Shown here in pieces: positions 15,681 through 25,300 of a DNA stretch of 42,147 nucleotides (its first letter is position 1; every line of letters begins with the position of its first letter). Made by a program: the position numbers and the translations under genes. The notes beneath the pieces were generated by a model. It saw only the letters and a list, made by a program, of their open reading frames with translations. It was not told where the DNA came from and ran no database searches. The DNA is from Nitrososphaera sp. UBA210 (GTDB lineage: Archaea; Thermoproteota; Nitrososphaeria; Nitrososphaerales; Nitrososphaeraceae): NCBI GenBank assembly GCA_002494895.1, contig DADA01000094.1:1-42147 (forward strand). Direction: 5' to 3'.

Positions 15681-16385
15681 ATGCCGACCGAAGAGATAAA
15701 GCTGCAGCACATCCTAACTATCGTAGAGCTGCTCTCAAAAGGGGCGCGCCACAATTTTGTAGAAGTCACCACTACGGAGCTTGGTAAGAGGATTGGCCGG
15801 TCGCAGCAGGCCGCATCAAAACACCTGCTAGAGCTCGAAACCTCGGGCTACATCGAAAGGATAAAACGCGGCCAGAAATTTGCCGTGCGCGTGACAGCTA
15901 GGGGATTCACAGAAATCCAGAACCTTTCTGCATCGCTTCGCGCATCGCTTGAGTCATCTCCTTCAGCCGTGGTTTTCGAAGGCAACGTGATTTCTGGTAT
16001 GGGCGAGGGCGCGTACTACATGTCACTTGAAGGCTACCGTCGACAGTTCAGGGAAAAACTGGGGTACGAGCCGTTTCCCGGAACACTGAATGTCCGGCTA
16101 GTGGATCAGTTGTACATGAACGCGAGGCGTGAACTAGGAATGCACCAGCCATCTGCTTTTATCGATGGATTCAGCGATGGCACGCGCACGTACGGCTGGG
16201 TCAAGTGTTATCGTGCCAAGATAAATGACGGTTCCTCAATTGAAAACGCTGCAGTTCTGGTGCTGGAGCGAACACATTACGACGATAGCATGCTTGAAGT
16301 CATATCGCCGGTCGCGATCAAGCAGGTTGCCGGAATAAAGAATGGCGACAAGGTCAGAGTTCGCGTGGAACTGCCTTCTGCCTAA
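15681..16385 (+). CDS. ribK: CTP-dependent riboflavin kinase with N-terminal HTH domain
   Basis: 234 residues. Residues 1-95 form a MarR-like winged helix (ELGKRIGRSQQAASKHLLELETSGYIERI); the rest is the archaeal riboflavin kinase fold (DUF120) with GEGAYYMSLEGYRRQF and PFPGTLNVRL. The enzyme makes FMN from riboflavin using CTP. The HTH fusion, known in other archaea, suggests the protein could also repress flavin genes; no RFN riboswitch is seen. It follows dnaG by 6 bp with an AGAGGAT ribosome-binding-like sequence, and its last 4 bp overlap the opposite-strand FAD synthetase gene, so both flavin cofactor steps meet tail to tail. Confidence 0.92.
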   Translation: MPTEEIKLQHILTIVELLSKGARHNFVEVTTTELGKRIGRSQQAASKHLLELETSGYIERIKRGQKFAVRVTARGFTEIQNLSASLRASLESSPSAVVFEGNVISGMGEGAYYMSLEGYRRQFREKLGYEPFPGTLNVRLVDQLYMNARRELGMHQPSAFIDGFSDGTRTYGWVKCYRAKINDGSSIENAAVLVLERTHYDDSMLEVISPVAIKQVAGIKNGDKVRVRVELPSA

Positions 16386-17008
16386 ATGCCGTAGAACGAG
16401 TCTCCCAAATCTTCCTTCATCCTCGAGCTCTTGGAGCCCGGAATGGGAGTGGACAGTCGTACCACGTGAATGTTCAAGTTGCGCTTTTTGCAATTCTCCG
16501 CGATCTCTTTTTCACTGTGCGCCTGGTCGTACCCCAGGGCAATCACGTCTGGCTTCACATGTTCTACCGTGTCATAGAGCGTGCCTTCGCGTCCGACGAT
16601 CGCAATGTCCACAAAGTTGAGCGAAGCTACCAATTCTTTTCGGAGGTCTTCATCGTGGTAGATCTTTCTGCCCTGCTTTATCTTCTGAGCCGTGGAAGTT
16701 CTGGCGACCACCACTACCAGAACATCTCCCTGTTCCTTCGCTGCCTTTAAGGTGTGGATATGCCCGGGGTGAATAAGGTCAAAGACGCCTCCGACGAGTA
16801 CTACCCTCAAGGCGTCGCGCCCGATGAACGTCAGTTTTTCAGGGTCGTCCTTTTCGACAAACCCAAGTTTGCCCAGGTGGCTTAACCGCGTTCTGAAAAA
16901 TTCCTGGCTTACCGGCAGCCTTGCTTTCACTCTGTCGTAGGCAGAAATCGAAGGGTCAAGGTTGCTGGCATACAACGAAGCAAGAACTGACTTGTCTACA
17001 GGATCCAT
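16382..17008 (-). CDS. ribL: Archaeal FAD synthetase (cytidylyltransferase-like)
   Basis: 208 residues. The nucleotidyltransferase signature is GGVFDLIHPGHIHTLKAAK with HPGH at residues 80-83, and ISTP-like TPIPGSKSSRMKEDL near the end. RibL transfers AMP to FMN to make FAD. It is longer than a minimal RibL (about 150 residues) because residues 1-65 form an extra helical, winged-helix-like domain (YDRVKARLPVSQEFFRTRLSHLGKLGFV). The ATG at 17008 has an ATTTATAG box upstream (17046-17053, minus strand), giving a leader of about 16 nt. It is convergent with ribK, overlapping by 4 bp. Confidence 0.9.
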   Translation of the reverse strand: MDPVDKSVLASLYASNLDPSISAYDRVKARLPVSQEFFRTRLSHLGKLGFVEKDDPEKLTFIGRDALRVVLVGGVFDLIHPGHIHTLKAAKEQGDVLVVVVARTSTAQKIKQGRKIYHDEDLRKELVASLNFVDIAIVGREGTLYDTVEHVKPDVIALGYDQAHSEKEIAENCKKRNLNIHVVRLSTPIPGSKSSRMKEDLGDSFYGI

Positions 17009-17062
17009 TATTCTATGCAGGCATCTGCGAATTCGATCTACTAATGCTATAAATGCTACGTC

Positions 17063-18298
17063 ATGCTCTCGTACAGGTTCTTGTCTTCGACCGCCGAGAT
17101 CAAGAAGCAGCTAGAGCGGAACTGGATTCAGTTTCTAAGGGAAAATTCTGCAAGGCTATCAGTCGATCACATTGACGGCGCTAGCCCACCGTCTGTGTTC
17201 GTCGGCAGCTACGGCTACCCGAAGGTCAGAGTTGGACCAATGATCCCGCCTATTCACGGTGACACTTCGATAATGGACAAGAGCGAAATGTGGGCTGGTA
17301 AGGGCCTGGTAGAAATAGCCAACTACAGACTGTCCTTGGTCAGAGGTGTTACACCAATGAATGTTCATGACACCACTGGCCGATACGTAGAAAATCTTCA
17401 GGAACTCGCAATGTCCAACAGGCCTGTGGAGAGTGAGGCGACATTTGAAAGGCAGCCGATCGCGGAAATCGAACACGACAAAGAAGTGAGGCTGAACGCA
17501 GAAGCTGCCCCGTTCGGACCAGCCGCTCCTATCAAGAGCTTCAAGACATCTTCCATGTCCGCAGATCAACGGATTGAATCCGCCTACTATGACAAAGACC
17601 TGACAGCAGGCAACGCGATCATTGGTCTGTACGGGAGCGGCATAGAAACCAGCAGGATACATCGAATACTTAGCATCGGTATGCTCGGGATGAAAAAAAG
17701 CCGCAAGCTCGTACCCACGCGCTGGAGCATCACAGCGACAGACGACATAATATCAAAGAAACTTGCGTGGGAAAATGAAGAAAGCAAATCCATAGATCTT
17801 TTCGAAGTTACAAAGTACTCTCACCTCTCGAACTATTATTCAGTCATCCTTTTACCCGATGATGTTTGGAGTTTTGAAATGATGGAAGCTTGGTTCGCTG
17901 CAAGTGGTGAGTTGGGAACAGGTGTCGACTATGAGGACGCAAGGGGACTTGACCACTACCCAACCATTGCCGGTGCTTATTTCGCGGCAAGACTTGCGAT
18001 TGCAGAACACCTTTCGCGTCGCCGCCGCAAGGCAGCCGCACTAGTCATACGCGAAATCCATCCAGAGTACATCATGCCTTTAGGCGTATGGCAAATAAGA
18101 GAAGGTGTTCGAGAAGCCTTGAAAACGCCTGCTGCAACTTTTGAAACGTTTGCCAATGCGCTTTCATTCGCATGCTCGTGTCTCTCTATTTCTGAAGCAG
18201 AGATACTGAGAAAGAGCCGGCTGTGGAGAAAGCGTCACGACCAATTGCGGATAACGGATTTTGCCGAATTCCCAAAGGGTCATATATCCGCGCGTTGA
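17063..18298 (+). CDS. nreA: NreA-family DNA repair protein
   Basis: 411 residues. Matches the archaeal Nre family (VFVGSYGYPKVRVGPMIPP, GDTSIMDKSEMWAGKGLVEIANYRLSLVRG, and the C-terminal block SSKLSRRRRKAAALVIREIHPEYIMPLGVWQIREGVR-like region). NreA contributes to repair of mitomycin-type DNA damage in haloarchaea. The C-terminus QLRITDFA resembles a PCNA-interacting QxxIxxF peptide, which NreA proteins are known to carry. No N-terminal zinc motif is present, unlike some relatives. The start is uncertain: the only nearby TATA-like box (17046-17053) would fit the divergent FAD synthetase better than the ATG at 17063. Confidence 0.85.
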   Translation: MLSYRFLSSTAEIKKQLERNWIQFLRENSARLSVDHIDGASPPSVFVGSYGYPKVRVGPMIPPIHGDTSIMDKSEMWAGKGLVEIANYRLSLVRGVTPMNVHDTTGRYVENLQELAMSNRPVESEATFERQPIAEIEHDKEVRLNAEAAPFGPAAPIKSFKTSSMSADQRIESAYYDKDLTAGNAIIGLYGSGIETSRIHRILSIGMLGMKKSRKLVPTRWSITATDDIISKKLAWENEESKSIDLFEVTKYSHLSNYYSVILLPDDVWSFEMMEAWFAASGELGTGVDYEDARGLDHYPTIAGAYFAARLAIAEHLSRRRRKAAALVIREIHPEYIMPLGVWQIREGVREALKTPAATFETFANALSFACSCLSISEAEILRKSRLWRKRHDQLRITDFAEFPKGHISAR

Positions 18299-18313
18299 TG
18301 ATTGTTGTCGAGA

Positions 18314-18622
18314 ATGAGCGAGGCTCCACCGGAAGAAGCAAGACAGGCCGGAGTAAAGTACCTGGTGCCTATAAGGCAGGTCGAAAAATCTGTCAAGCTG
18401 ACAGACCAATCCAAGGCAGAGCTGCAGGCTTCTGGAATGATGGATGAAAAAGGCAAGCTCAAAATCAAAGGAGTCAGCGCCAAGATGCTCAAGCGCATGA
18501 AGCTTGAAGCTGTCGACTGCCCGGTGCTGAATCAGGAGGTCGGCTTTCTGCAGTGCTACGTCTGCAAGAACTTTTTCAGCAGGACAATGGGCAAGACCTA
18601 CTGCAAGGGCGATCCGTTCTAG
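18314..18622 (+). CDS. Conserved small protein with Cys motif, unknown function
   Basis: 102 residues from the ATG at 18314 (an in-frame TTG lies at 18302). The sequence is basic in the middle (GKLKIKGVSAKMLKRMKLEA) and ends with four cysteines: C-P-V...C-Y-V-C...TYC, a possible zinc knuckle (C-x11-C-x2-C-x10-C). I do not recognise a named family. It starts 15 bp after nreA, so it may be co-transcribed, and it precedes proS. Confidence 0.65.
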   Translation: MSEAPPEEARQAGVKYLVPIRQVEKSVKLTDQSKAELQASGMMDEKGKLKIKGVSAKMLKRMKLEAVDCPVLNQEVGFLQCYVCKNFFSRTMGKTYCKGDPF

Positions 18623-18667
18623 CAGCAGACAAAACTTCATAAATCCTGCTCGATTTGCCAATGCTCG

Positions 18668-20116
18668 TTGAGCCAGCCAAAGGAGACCGGAATTACCGCT
18701 CAAAAGGACAAGGACTTTAGCGAGTGGTACACCCAGGTGGTTCTCAAGGCTGCTCTTGCAGACTACGCTCCTGTAAAGGGATTCATTGTGCTGCGTCCTT
18801 ATGGTTATGCGATCTGGGAGTCAATACGAGATATTCTTGACAAGCGATTCAAAGAAACCGGCCACCAGAACGGATTTCTGCCTGTACTCATACCAGAAAG
18901 TCTGTTGGCAAGAGAAGAAGACCATTTCGCCGGATTCACCCCAGAAGTCTTTTGGGTAACAAAGGCGGGCGACAACGAAATCGGAGAGCGGCTGGCCTTG
19001 CGCCCGACTTCTGAAACACTAGCTTACTCTATATTTTCAAAGTGGATAACCAGCTATAGAGACCTGCCGCTAAAGATCAATTTCTGGAACACTGCTCTCA
19101 GAGCGGAAATCAAGGCCACAAAGCCTTTCATCCGAACATCTGAATTCCTGTGGCAGGAAGGCCACACCGTGCACGCCACGAAAGAAGAGGCAGAGCAGGA
19201 AGTAATGATGATACTTGACATCTACCGGCAGATGATTGAAGATTACATTGCAGTGCCTACGATCACCGGGTTGAAGACCGACAGGGAGAAATTCGTTGGC
19301 GCAGAGTACACCACGACTATCGAAGGCATGATGGCCGACGGAAAGGCTCTACAGATGGGAACCTCGCACCACCTGGGCCAGAATTTCTCCAAGCCTTTCG
19401 AAATAAAGTATCTTGGCAAGGATACTCTTGAACACTTTGCGTGGCAGACTTCCTGGGGAGTCTCATGGCGCCTCATAGGAGCACTGATAATGGTGCATGG
19501 CGACGACAAGGGACTGGTTCTGCCGCCCAAAATAGCGCCTGTTCAGGTGGTAATTGTTCCGATATTCAAGGACAAGGATGCGAAGCAAGTGAAGGAGCAC
19601 GCAAGTGAAGTAGAGATGGAACTGAAACGGGCTGGCATCAGATCGCACATGGACGGGCGGGACGAGTATACTTCGGGATGGAAGTTCAATGAATGGGAGA
19701 TGAAGGGTGTTCCACTACGGATTAACTTAGGTCCAAGAGACATCGAGAAAGGTCAGCTGGAATTTGTTAGGCGCGATACAAAGGAAAAGTCCTTTTCTGA
19801 CAGAAAGCAACTCGTTGATACGGCGACGACGATGCTGGAACGAATCCAAAGGAACTTGCTTGAAAAGGCAGCGCGAATGCTTCGCGACAAGATTGTCAGT
19901 CCTGCCAGTTATGACGAGCTCAGATCGATCATCGAAAAAGCCGGCGGGTTCGCGCGGGCCGGATGGTGTGGCCGCGAAGAGTGCGAAGAAAAAATAAAAG
20001 AAGAGACAGGCGCAGACATCAGGGTCATACCTTTCGAGCAGAGTGAAATGCCTTCCAAGTGCATCTATTGCGGTCAGCCGTCCAAGAAGGTTGCAATGTT
20101 TGCCAGAGCATACTAG
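18668..20116 (+). CDS. proS: Prolyl-tRNA synthetase, archaeal/eukaryotic type
   Basis: 482 residues, class II synthetase charging tRNA-Pro. Visible: N-terminal DFSEWYTQVVLKAALADYAPVKG, motif 2 region RTSEFLWQEGHTVHAT, anticodon-binding domain, and the C-terminal zinc-like domain (CGREECEEKIKEETG ... CIYCGQ) ending in the conserved aromatic AY. These mark the archaeal/eukaryotic form. The start is TTG at 18668: it aligns with usual N-termini, and a TTCATAAATC box (about 18634-18643) predicts a transcript start near 18664. The ATG at 18661 is in another frame. Confidence 0.95.
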   Translation: MSQPKETGITAQKDKDFSEWYTQVVLKAALADYAPVKGFIVLRPYGYAIWESIRDILDKRFKETGHQNGFLPVLIPESLLAREEDHFAGFTPEVFWVTKAGDNEIGERLALRPTSETLAYSIFSKWITSYRDLPLKINFWNTALRAEIKATKPFIRTSEFLWQEGHTVHATKEEAEQEVMMILDIYRQMIEDYIAVPTITGLKTDREKFVGAEYTTTIEGMMADGKALQMGTSHHLGQNFSKPFEIKYLGKDTLEHFAWQTSWGVSWRLIGALIMVHGDDKGLVLPPKIAPVQVVIVPIFKDKDAKQVKEHASEVEMELKRAGIRSHMDGRDEYTSGWKFNEWEMKGVPLRINLGPRDIEKGQLEFVRRDTKEKSFSDRKQLVDTATTMLERIQRNLLEKAARMLRDKIVSPASYDELRSIIEKAGGFARAGWCGREECEEKIKEETGADIRVIPFEQSEMPSKCIYCGQPSKKVAMFARAY

Positions 20117-20129
20117 AGAGTCCTGCTGA

Positions 20130-20810
20130 TTGGTAAGCCTCGAAGATCTCTTTCCGTTCGATCCCGAGCTGGGGTATCTGGGGATCCTTGTGCTCAGCTT
20201 TGTCTTTAGCATAATCCCGTTTATACCAGTTCCTTACTTTCCCATTTTAATCACCGCCGCTTTCAATCCAAACTTTAACCCGCACCTTATCGCTCTTTTC
20301 AGCGCCGCAGGTATTGTGGCGGCAAAGACCATCATTTTTTTTATCAGCTATTACGGCCGAGCAGTGCTGAGCGATGATACAAAGAAGAGGATGCGGCCCC
20401 TGCAGCGGGTGGTGAGCAGGTATGGCTGGCCCGGCGCATTTGTCGCGGCGGCAACTCCGATTCCTGACGACATCGTCTACATTCCCCTGGGTCTCGCCAA
20501 ATACAGCCCATGGAAGTTTGCGACGGCGACTTTTGCAGGCAAGATGGTCATGAATGAGGCAATAGTGTGGAGTTCGATATTTCTCGGCAGGCCCTTTGTT
20601 GAGAGCGTGTTGTCTGACACAACAGACACAACCGGACTCATCATCGCAGCAGTGGTAAGCATAGCGGTACTGGGAGTAATAGTCTACTATTCTCTCAGGA
20701 TAGATTGGGCTCGAATAATCGGCAGGTGGTTTCCATGGGCAGTCGAGGATGACGATGATGGAAAGAAAGACAATGATAATGGCAAAAAAGACAAGGACGT
20801 AAAGCCTTAA
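20130..20810 (+). CDS. DedA/VTT-family membrane protein
   Basis: 226 residues with a TTG start at 20130. Four or five hydrophobic helices, including re-entrant-like GYLGILVLSFVFSIIPFIPVPYFPILITAAF and the family segment SRYGWPGAFVAAATPIPDDIVYIPLGLAKYSPWKF, typical of DedA/SNARE-associated (VTT) proteins, which move phospholipids across membranes. The C-terminus is a charged Asp/Lys tail (EDDDDGKKDNDNGKKDKD) that is probably cytoplasmic. It starts 13 bp after proS, so read-through is likely. Its last 4 bp overlap the opposite-strand gene ending at 20807. Confidence 0.75.
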   Translation: MVSLEDLFPFDPELGYLGILVLSFVFSIIPFIPVPYFPILITAAFNPNFNPHLIALFSAAGIVAAKTIIFFISYYGRAVLSDDTKKRMRPLQRVVSRYGWPGAFVAAATPIPDDIVYIPLGLAKYSPWKFATATFAGKMVMNEAIVWSSIFLGRPFVESVLSDTTDTTGLIIAAVVSIAVLGVIVYYSLRIDWARIIGRWFPWAVEDDDDGKKDNDNGKKDKDVKP

Positions 20811-21109
20811 TCCATCTTTCTTTCGGACCGTATTCCGCGGTCGAGTTCCACGTCGATATAGTCCTCATTTATTCCCATCACGCAGTCAGTGGCCACGGTC
20901 TTGACTGATTCGAATCTTATTCTGCCCTTTGGTATTTTTTCTGCCTTCTGCATCAGGGTCAGCTTTTCCTCGAGATCGGTCCTGTGATCGTCGCAAACAA
21001 CGGCCAGCATGTATTCTCCCTCTTCTGATGTTACAGAGACGACATAGGAAGGGGGTAGCTGGCATCCCTTTCCGTCCGCTCTAATCGAGCAGTGGTCGGG
21101 CAAGAGCAC
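20807..21109 (-). CDS. Conserved hypothetical protein, 100 residues
   Basis: GTG start at 21109; a GTTTTATATTG box (about 21130-21140, minus strand) predicts a leaderless transcript there. The sequence has CSIRADGKGCQLPPSYVVSV and VVCDDHR near the N-terminus (three Cys and a His, a possible metal site), then a mixed alpha/beta C-terminal half. No family recognised. Convergent with the DedA-like gene with a 4-bp overlap and divergent from the small zinc ribbon gene at 21192. Confidence 0.6.
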   Translation of the reverse strand: MLLPDHCSIRADGKGCQLPPSYVVSVTSEEGEYMLAVVCDDHRTDLEEKLTLMQKAEKIPKGRIRFESVKTVATDCVMGINEDYIDVELDRGIRSERKMD

Positions 21110-21191
21110 TCCTCGTGCTGGGCTTTAATGCAATATAAAACTTGCAAGCTGAACTTTGGTTTATAAAACGGGAATGACGCTGCTGGTGTGT

Positions 21192-21365
21192 ATGGGTAGT
21201 AGAAGAAGAAAGACTTTGGCGAGGCCGGCGAGGAAGAGTCGCAGAGTCGATGGCCGTTGCCCGAAATGCATCACCATAGTAAAGTTCAATGTATCGGGAC
21301 CGGTTGGCGACGAGATCTACGAATGCACCGGCTGTATGTCAAAGTGGCATATCGACCAGCTATAA
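21192..21365 (+). CDS. 57-residue basic zinc-ribbon protein
   Basis: From the ATG at 21192 the protein begins MGSRRRKTLARPARKSRRVD, very basic, then CPKC ... CTGC, a four-Cys zinc ribbon, and ends WHIDQL. A TATA box (GTTTATAAAAC, 21157-21167) predicts a transcript start near 21188, ruling out the upstream in-frame starts at 21156 and 21174. The build (Arg/Lys tail plus zinc ribbon) resembles small archaeal ribosome- or RNA-polymerase-associated factors such as RpoP/RPL37-like or Elf1-like proteins, but I cannot assign one. Confidence 0.7.
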   Translation: MGSRRRKTLARPARKSRRVDGRCPKCITIVKFNVSGPVGDEIYECTGCMSKWHIDQL

Positions 21366-21445
21366 CCGGACGATATAATCGCGCCGAAATCTAGGGTTGC
21401 CTTCTCGATAGCGCAAGAGAGGTGATGTCAATTTGGTAAGTCCTT

Positions 21446-22336
21446 CTACTTTTCAGTGTTCGCCGTCCGCTTGAAGGAGACTTCCTGTTCATGCTCCAGT
21501 TGTATCGTCGTGTGGCTGATGTTAAATTTCGACAGCGCGCTGTTTACCTGCTGGAGAACCCTGCCTGACTGGCTCAGCATCTGGTCTTTGACGACAATGT
21601 GGCCACTCAGGGCATCCATGCCAGTCGATATGGTCCAGACATGAAGGTCGTGGACGTCTACAACTCCCTCCAGCCCTATGAGAGTATCAGTTATCTCCTT
21701 GATGTTCAGCTGCTTCGGCGCTCCTTCAAGTAGAATGTGCGTGCTGCTCCGGACGATGCCATACGCGCTCCTTGCTATGAGTCCGGCAATCAAGAACGCG
21801 GCGAGCGGGTCAACTATGGTGAGGCCGGAATAGTACGCGACGACGGCGGTAATTATCACCGCGATAGAAGATAGAGTGTCGTAAATGACATGGACAAACG
21901 CGCTGTGGATATTGATGCTCTTGCCAGCCTGACCACGCAAGAGAATCATTACGAATATGTTGCCTGCGAGGCCAATAGCCGCCACGGCAAGCATTACCGG
22001 AGCATCGATCTGGCGGGGCGTGACCACGCGCTGAAATGCCTCGAAAAGAATCCAGACAGAAAGCACCGAAAGAGTGACCCCGTTGGCAAGCGCCGCCAGT
22101 ACCTCGGCCCGGTGATATCCAAAAGTCATGATTCCGGAATGGCTCTTCATAGCAAGAGTTACAGCAAGGAGGCTCAATGCTATCGCCAATACGTCCGTGA
22201 AGACATGTACGGCGTCGCTGATCAGCGAGATGCTGTTGCTGTAGACGCCGCCGGCAAACTCTACTGCTGCAATGGTTGCCGTGATTACTAGCGCAAATTT
22301 CAGCAACGTTTTGGGCTGCTGCACAGCCGCATTCAA
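21446..22336 (-). CDS. Cation diffusion facilitator (zinc-type metal exporter)
   Basis: 296 residues, six transmembrane helices and a cytoplasmic C-terminal domain. The intramembrane metal site is intact: Asp41/His44/Asp48 in helix 2 (SDAVHVFTD) and His149/Asp153 in helix 5 (HVIYD), the His/Asp pattern associated with Zn2+ (also Cd2+/Co2+). It exports divalent metal in exchange for protons. The start is TTG at 22336; a TGTAAAAACAT box about 28 nt upstream predicts a leaderless transcript, and a perfect palindrome (22327-22341) covers the start codon. It follows smc by 36 bp on the same strand, with its promoter inside the smc 3' end. Confidence 0.9.
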   Translation of the reverse strand: MNAAVQQPKTLLKFALVITATIAAVEFAGGVYSNSISLISDAVHVFTDVLAIALSLLAVTLAMKSHSGIMTFGYHRAEVLAALANGVTLSVLSVWILFEAFQRVVTPRQIDAPVMLAVAAIGLAGNIFVMILLRGQAGKSINIHSAFVHVIYDTLSSIAVIITAVVAYYSGLTIVDPLAAFLIAGLIARSAYGIVRSSTHILLEGAPKQLNIKEITDTLIGLEGVVDVHDLHVWTISTGMDALSGHIVVKDQMLSQSGRVLQQVNSALSKFNISHTTIQLEHEQEVSFKRTANTEK

Positions 22337-22341
22337 TGCGG
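22327..22341. promoter_or_regulatory. 15-bp palindrome over the start codon of the CDF gene
   Basis: CCGCATT-C-AATGCGG, a perfect 7-bp dyad with one central base. It covers the TTG start and the predicted transcript start of the metal exporter. It could be an operator for a metal sensor or an mRNA hairpin. Confidence 0.35.
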
Positions 22342-22372
22342 ATTATAGCCAAAGACTATGTTTTTACAGTTG

Positions 22373-25300
22373 CTACTGCTTGTCTTCTGATGAGCTTATC
22401 TCAGCGAGTGGAACCTGCGCAGGATTCTTGTATTTGACCACCTGGGAGACTCCTTCCCGGGGATAAACGCCATAGATTAGGCTGGCCTTGGCCACCGTCG
22501 AATCCTTTAGCGTCACCATTATTATCTGATTGTCCTTCGAGCGCTCGAGCAGGACTTTGGACAGGCGTTCTGTATTCTGCGCGTCCAGGTGAGCGTCTAC
22601 TTCGTCCATCAGATAGAACGGCGAGGGTTTCAGCGATTGGAGCGCCAAGAGGAACACCGTCGCTGCAATGGTTTTCTCCCCACCGGAAAGTGCGGTTGAT
22701 TCGCGGGGGACTGTTTTGTTGGGGAACCGCACAAGTAGCATGACGCCGCTGGAAAATATGTCGTCCTGGTTTTCTATTTCAAGCCACGCAGCGCCACCTG
22801 TCATCCTTTCAAAGGTGGCCCGAATGTCTTCATCAACTCGCTGGAACGCTTCCATAAAGACATCCCTCTTTTCCTTCTCGATGTGCTGGATGAATGCAAC
22901 TATGGAGCTCCGCTCGTTCTCAAGCTGGTTTCGCCGCCCGGACATGCCCCTGTAGCCATCCACGACCTGAACGTAAGATTCGTCAGCCCGCAAGTTGATC
23001 ATTTTCTTGACAGCTTCGTCTTCTGCTGCAAGCTCCTTGATGGCAGTCGCCACATCCATTTCGTCAAGCAGGTCCTTGTAGCCAAGCCACGCCAAATCGT
23101 TTGTCAGGCGTAACTCTTCTGAAGTTAGATCGGTGACATCCTTGCGAAGAAGGGCAGACTCGCGCTCTATCAGGTTGTGCTCCTTGGAGAGTTTACGTTC
23201 CGATTCTGACAAACCCTTGATCTTGCGCTCGTATTCTTGTAACACGCTGTAGGAATCCCCGGAAGAATCTATGACCTCCTGTTCCTGGTCCCTGAGCGCC
23301 CTGAGCTCTGTTTCAAGTGACAAAGACTTTGTCCGCATCTCTTCGCTCTGTTTCCTCTTTTGTTCGAGCTCGGCAGTCAGCCGCTGCCTTTCCTCATCCA
23401 GTTCGAGAAGCTGACGAGACTCGAGCTCGGTTCGGCTTTCTATTCCTCCGAGCACCGCGGTCGACTGACTCAGGGCAATGTTCAGGTCGTCCAGCGCCTT
23501 GACTAGCTGACTCCGTTCAAGGTTCTTTGCTGCAAGTTCTGACTTGCTTGACGGCTCGTCGCCAATGCTGCTCAGTCTGGAACTGTGCGCCGCTAACGAA
23601 GGTCCCAAGAGTGTCAGTCTTCTTGCCAGTTTGCCAAGTTCGGCCGACAACATTTCATACTCTGACTGGAAATCACTGGAGCGCTTGACGGCTTGTTCGA
23701 TTAGGGCCTGTTTGGCGCGAAGGGATTGTCGCTCCGATTCGATTCGTTCTTGCTGGCTCTTGAGCCGGAGATCGAGCTTTACGCGTTCCGATTCAGATGT
23801 AGCGGCCTGCTCGGCTATCCCACTGATCTTTGCTTGTTTTTCATTTATCGTTGCTGAGAACTTTGAAAGCATTTCGCGCAGGTCATCTACAGAATCGCCC
23901 AAGAGAATTGCATCGGTCAGGTCAGTTATTCGGCTTCCAAAGTCCAGCGACATGGATCCTCCGGTAGGCTCGAACAGCTCTCCTTCGACCGAGACTGCCC
24001 TGTATCCCTGCCTGGCAAGGGCGTATGCACTTGAAGACGATCTGGTGACTATAGTGTCAGAGAACAGGAAGGAAGCCAGTTTCTTATCATAGTCAGAAAA
24101 GACGAAATCTGACAGCCTTCCGATGATGCTCACGTCGTCATTAGGCATTTCAAGTCTGGGCTTGTACCGAGCAGCAATGTCACGTGGTATGATGCGCAGG
24201 CGCGGAAGCCTGCGCTCCTTTGCATAGGCCGCAATCAGGATCATTGACTCCACGCTATCAACTACAAAAGCCTTCATCCATTCTGAAGCTGCCGCCAGGA
24301 CGGCTCGCTCATAATTGCCGTCCCATCGTATCAGGTCATGAACCAGGCCGTCTATTCCGAATTTTTCGGCATCTTTCATTAGCTCCGCTATCGCCAAGTC
24401 CTCGTTCATGGCGTTCTTTGCAATGCTGGCTCGCTCTTCGAACTTTGTTGCAAGAGTGTCGGCCCGGGACAAGAGTAATGAAGAATCAGAGAGCTCGCTT
24501 TCAAGATCCCTCTTTGTTTCTGCCAGCTGCTCCAATACGCTGATTATGCCACGATGGCTTGCCGCGTCTGCGTCAATAGTCATCGAGGTTTCTGAAATTA
24601 TCTTTGCTGAGGCCTCGATCTCGCGTTTCAGCTCATCCAGCGACTGTTCATTTGCATTCTTTTTGTACTCTGATGTCTTGAGTTTTTCTTCCAGAGTTGC
24701 TGCCGCAAGCTCGATCCTTCCCCTGAGCGACGACATTTTAGCCAGCCGCTTCTCTAGCCTTTGCCTGAAAGATGCATACCTTGCTATCGCAGCCCCTATT
24801 CTTTCCACTTCTGCGTCAACTGCATCGAGTCTTGTCCTCAACCCCGCGATGTCCCTTCTTTTGCTGTCTACTGCCGTCTTCAGCTGCTCTGCTTCTGCTC
24901 GCATACTTTGGGAGCGTTCTGCTAGAGACTGTTTGTTCGCATCGATAACTGGAAGCCTCCTTTCGATCTCTACTATTCGCCGTTCAGCCTCTCCGAGCAT
25001 CGCCTTGGCTCTTTCCGACTCGTGAACTATGACCGAGAGCCTGCTGGCCACCTGAGCCTTGGCCTTATTCGCTGCATCCACTTCCTGAATGAATTTTGTT
25101 TTTTCGGCGTCAAGTTTCTCGATCTCTTGCCGTGCTTGATCCAGCTGGCCTGACAGCAATGTAGAGCGTTGCGAATTGCCGTCCAGTATTTCATTGCTGG
25201 TTGACAGTTTCTGCCTGACCTTCCTGATGATGTTTGAAGTCTGGACGGCCCGAAATCTCTTTAGCTCGGAACTGATCTGTTCGTACCTGAGCTGATCGTT

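Noticed and set aside
21810..22352. Alternative frame over the CDF gene
   Set aside because: Cys/Arg/His-rich shadow of the transmembrane exporter, which has complete metal motifs.
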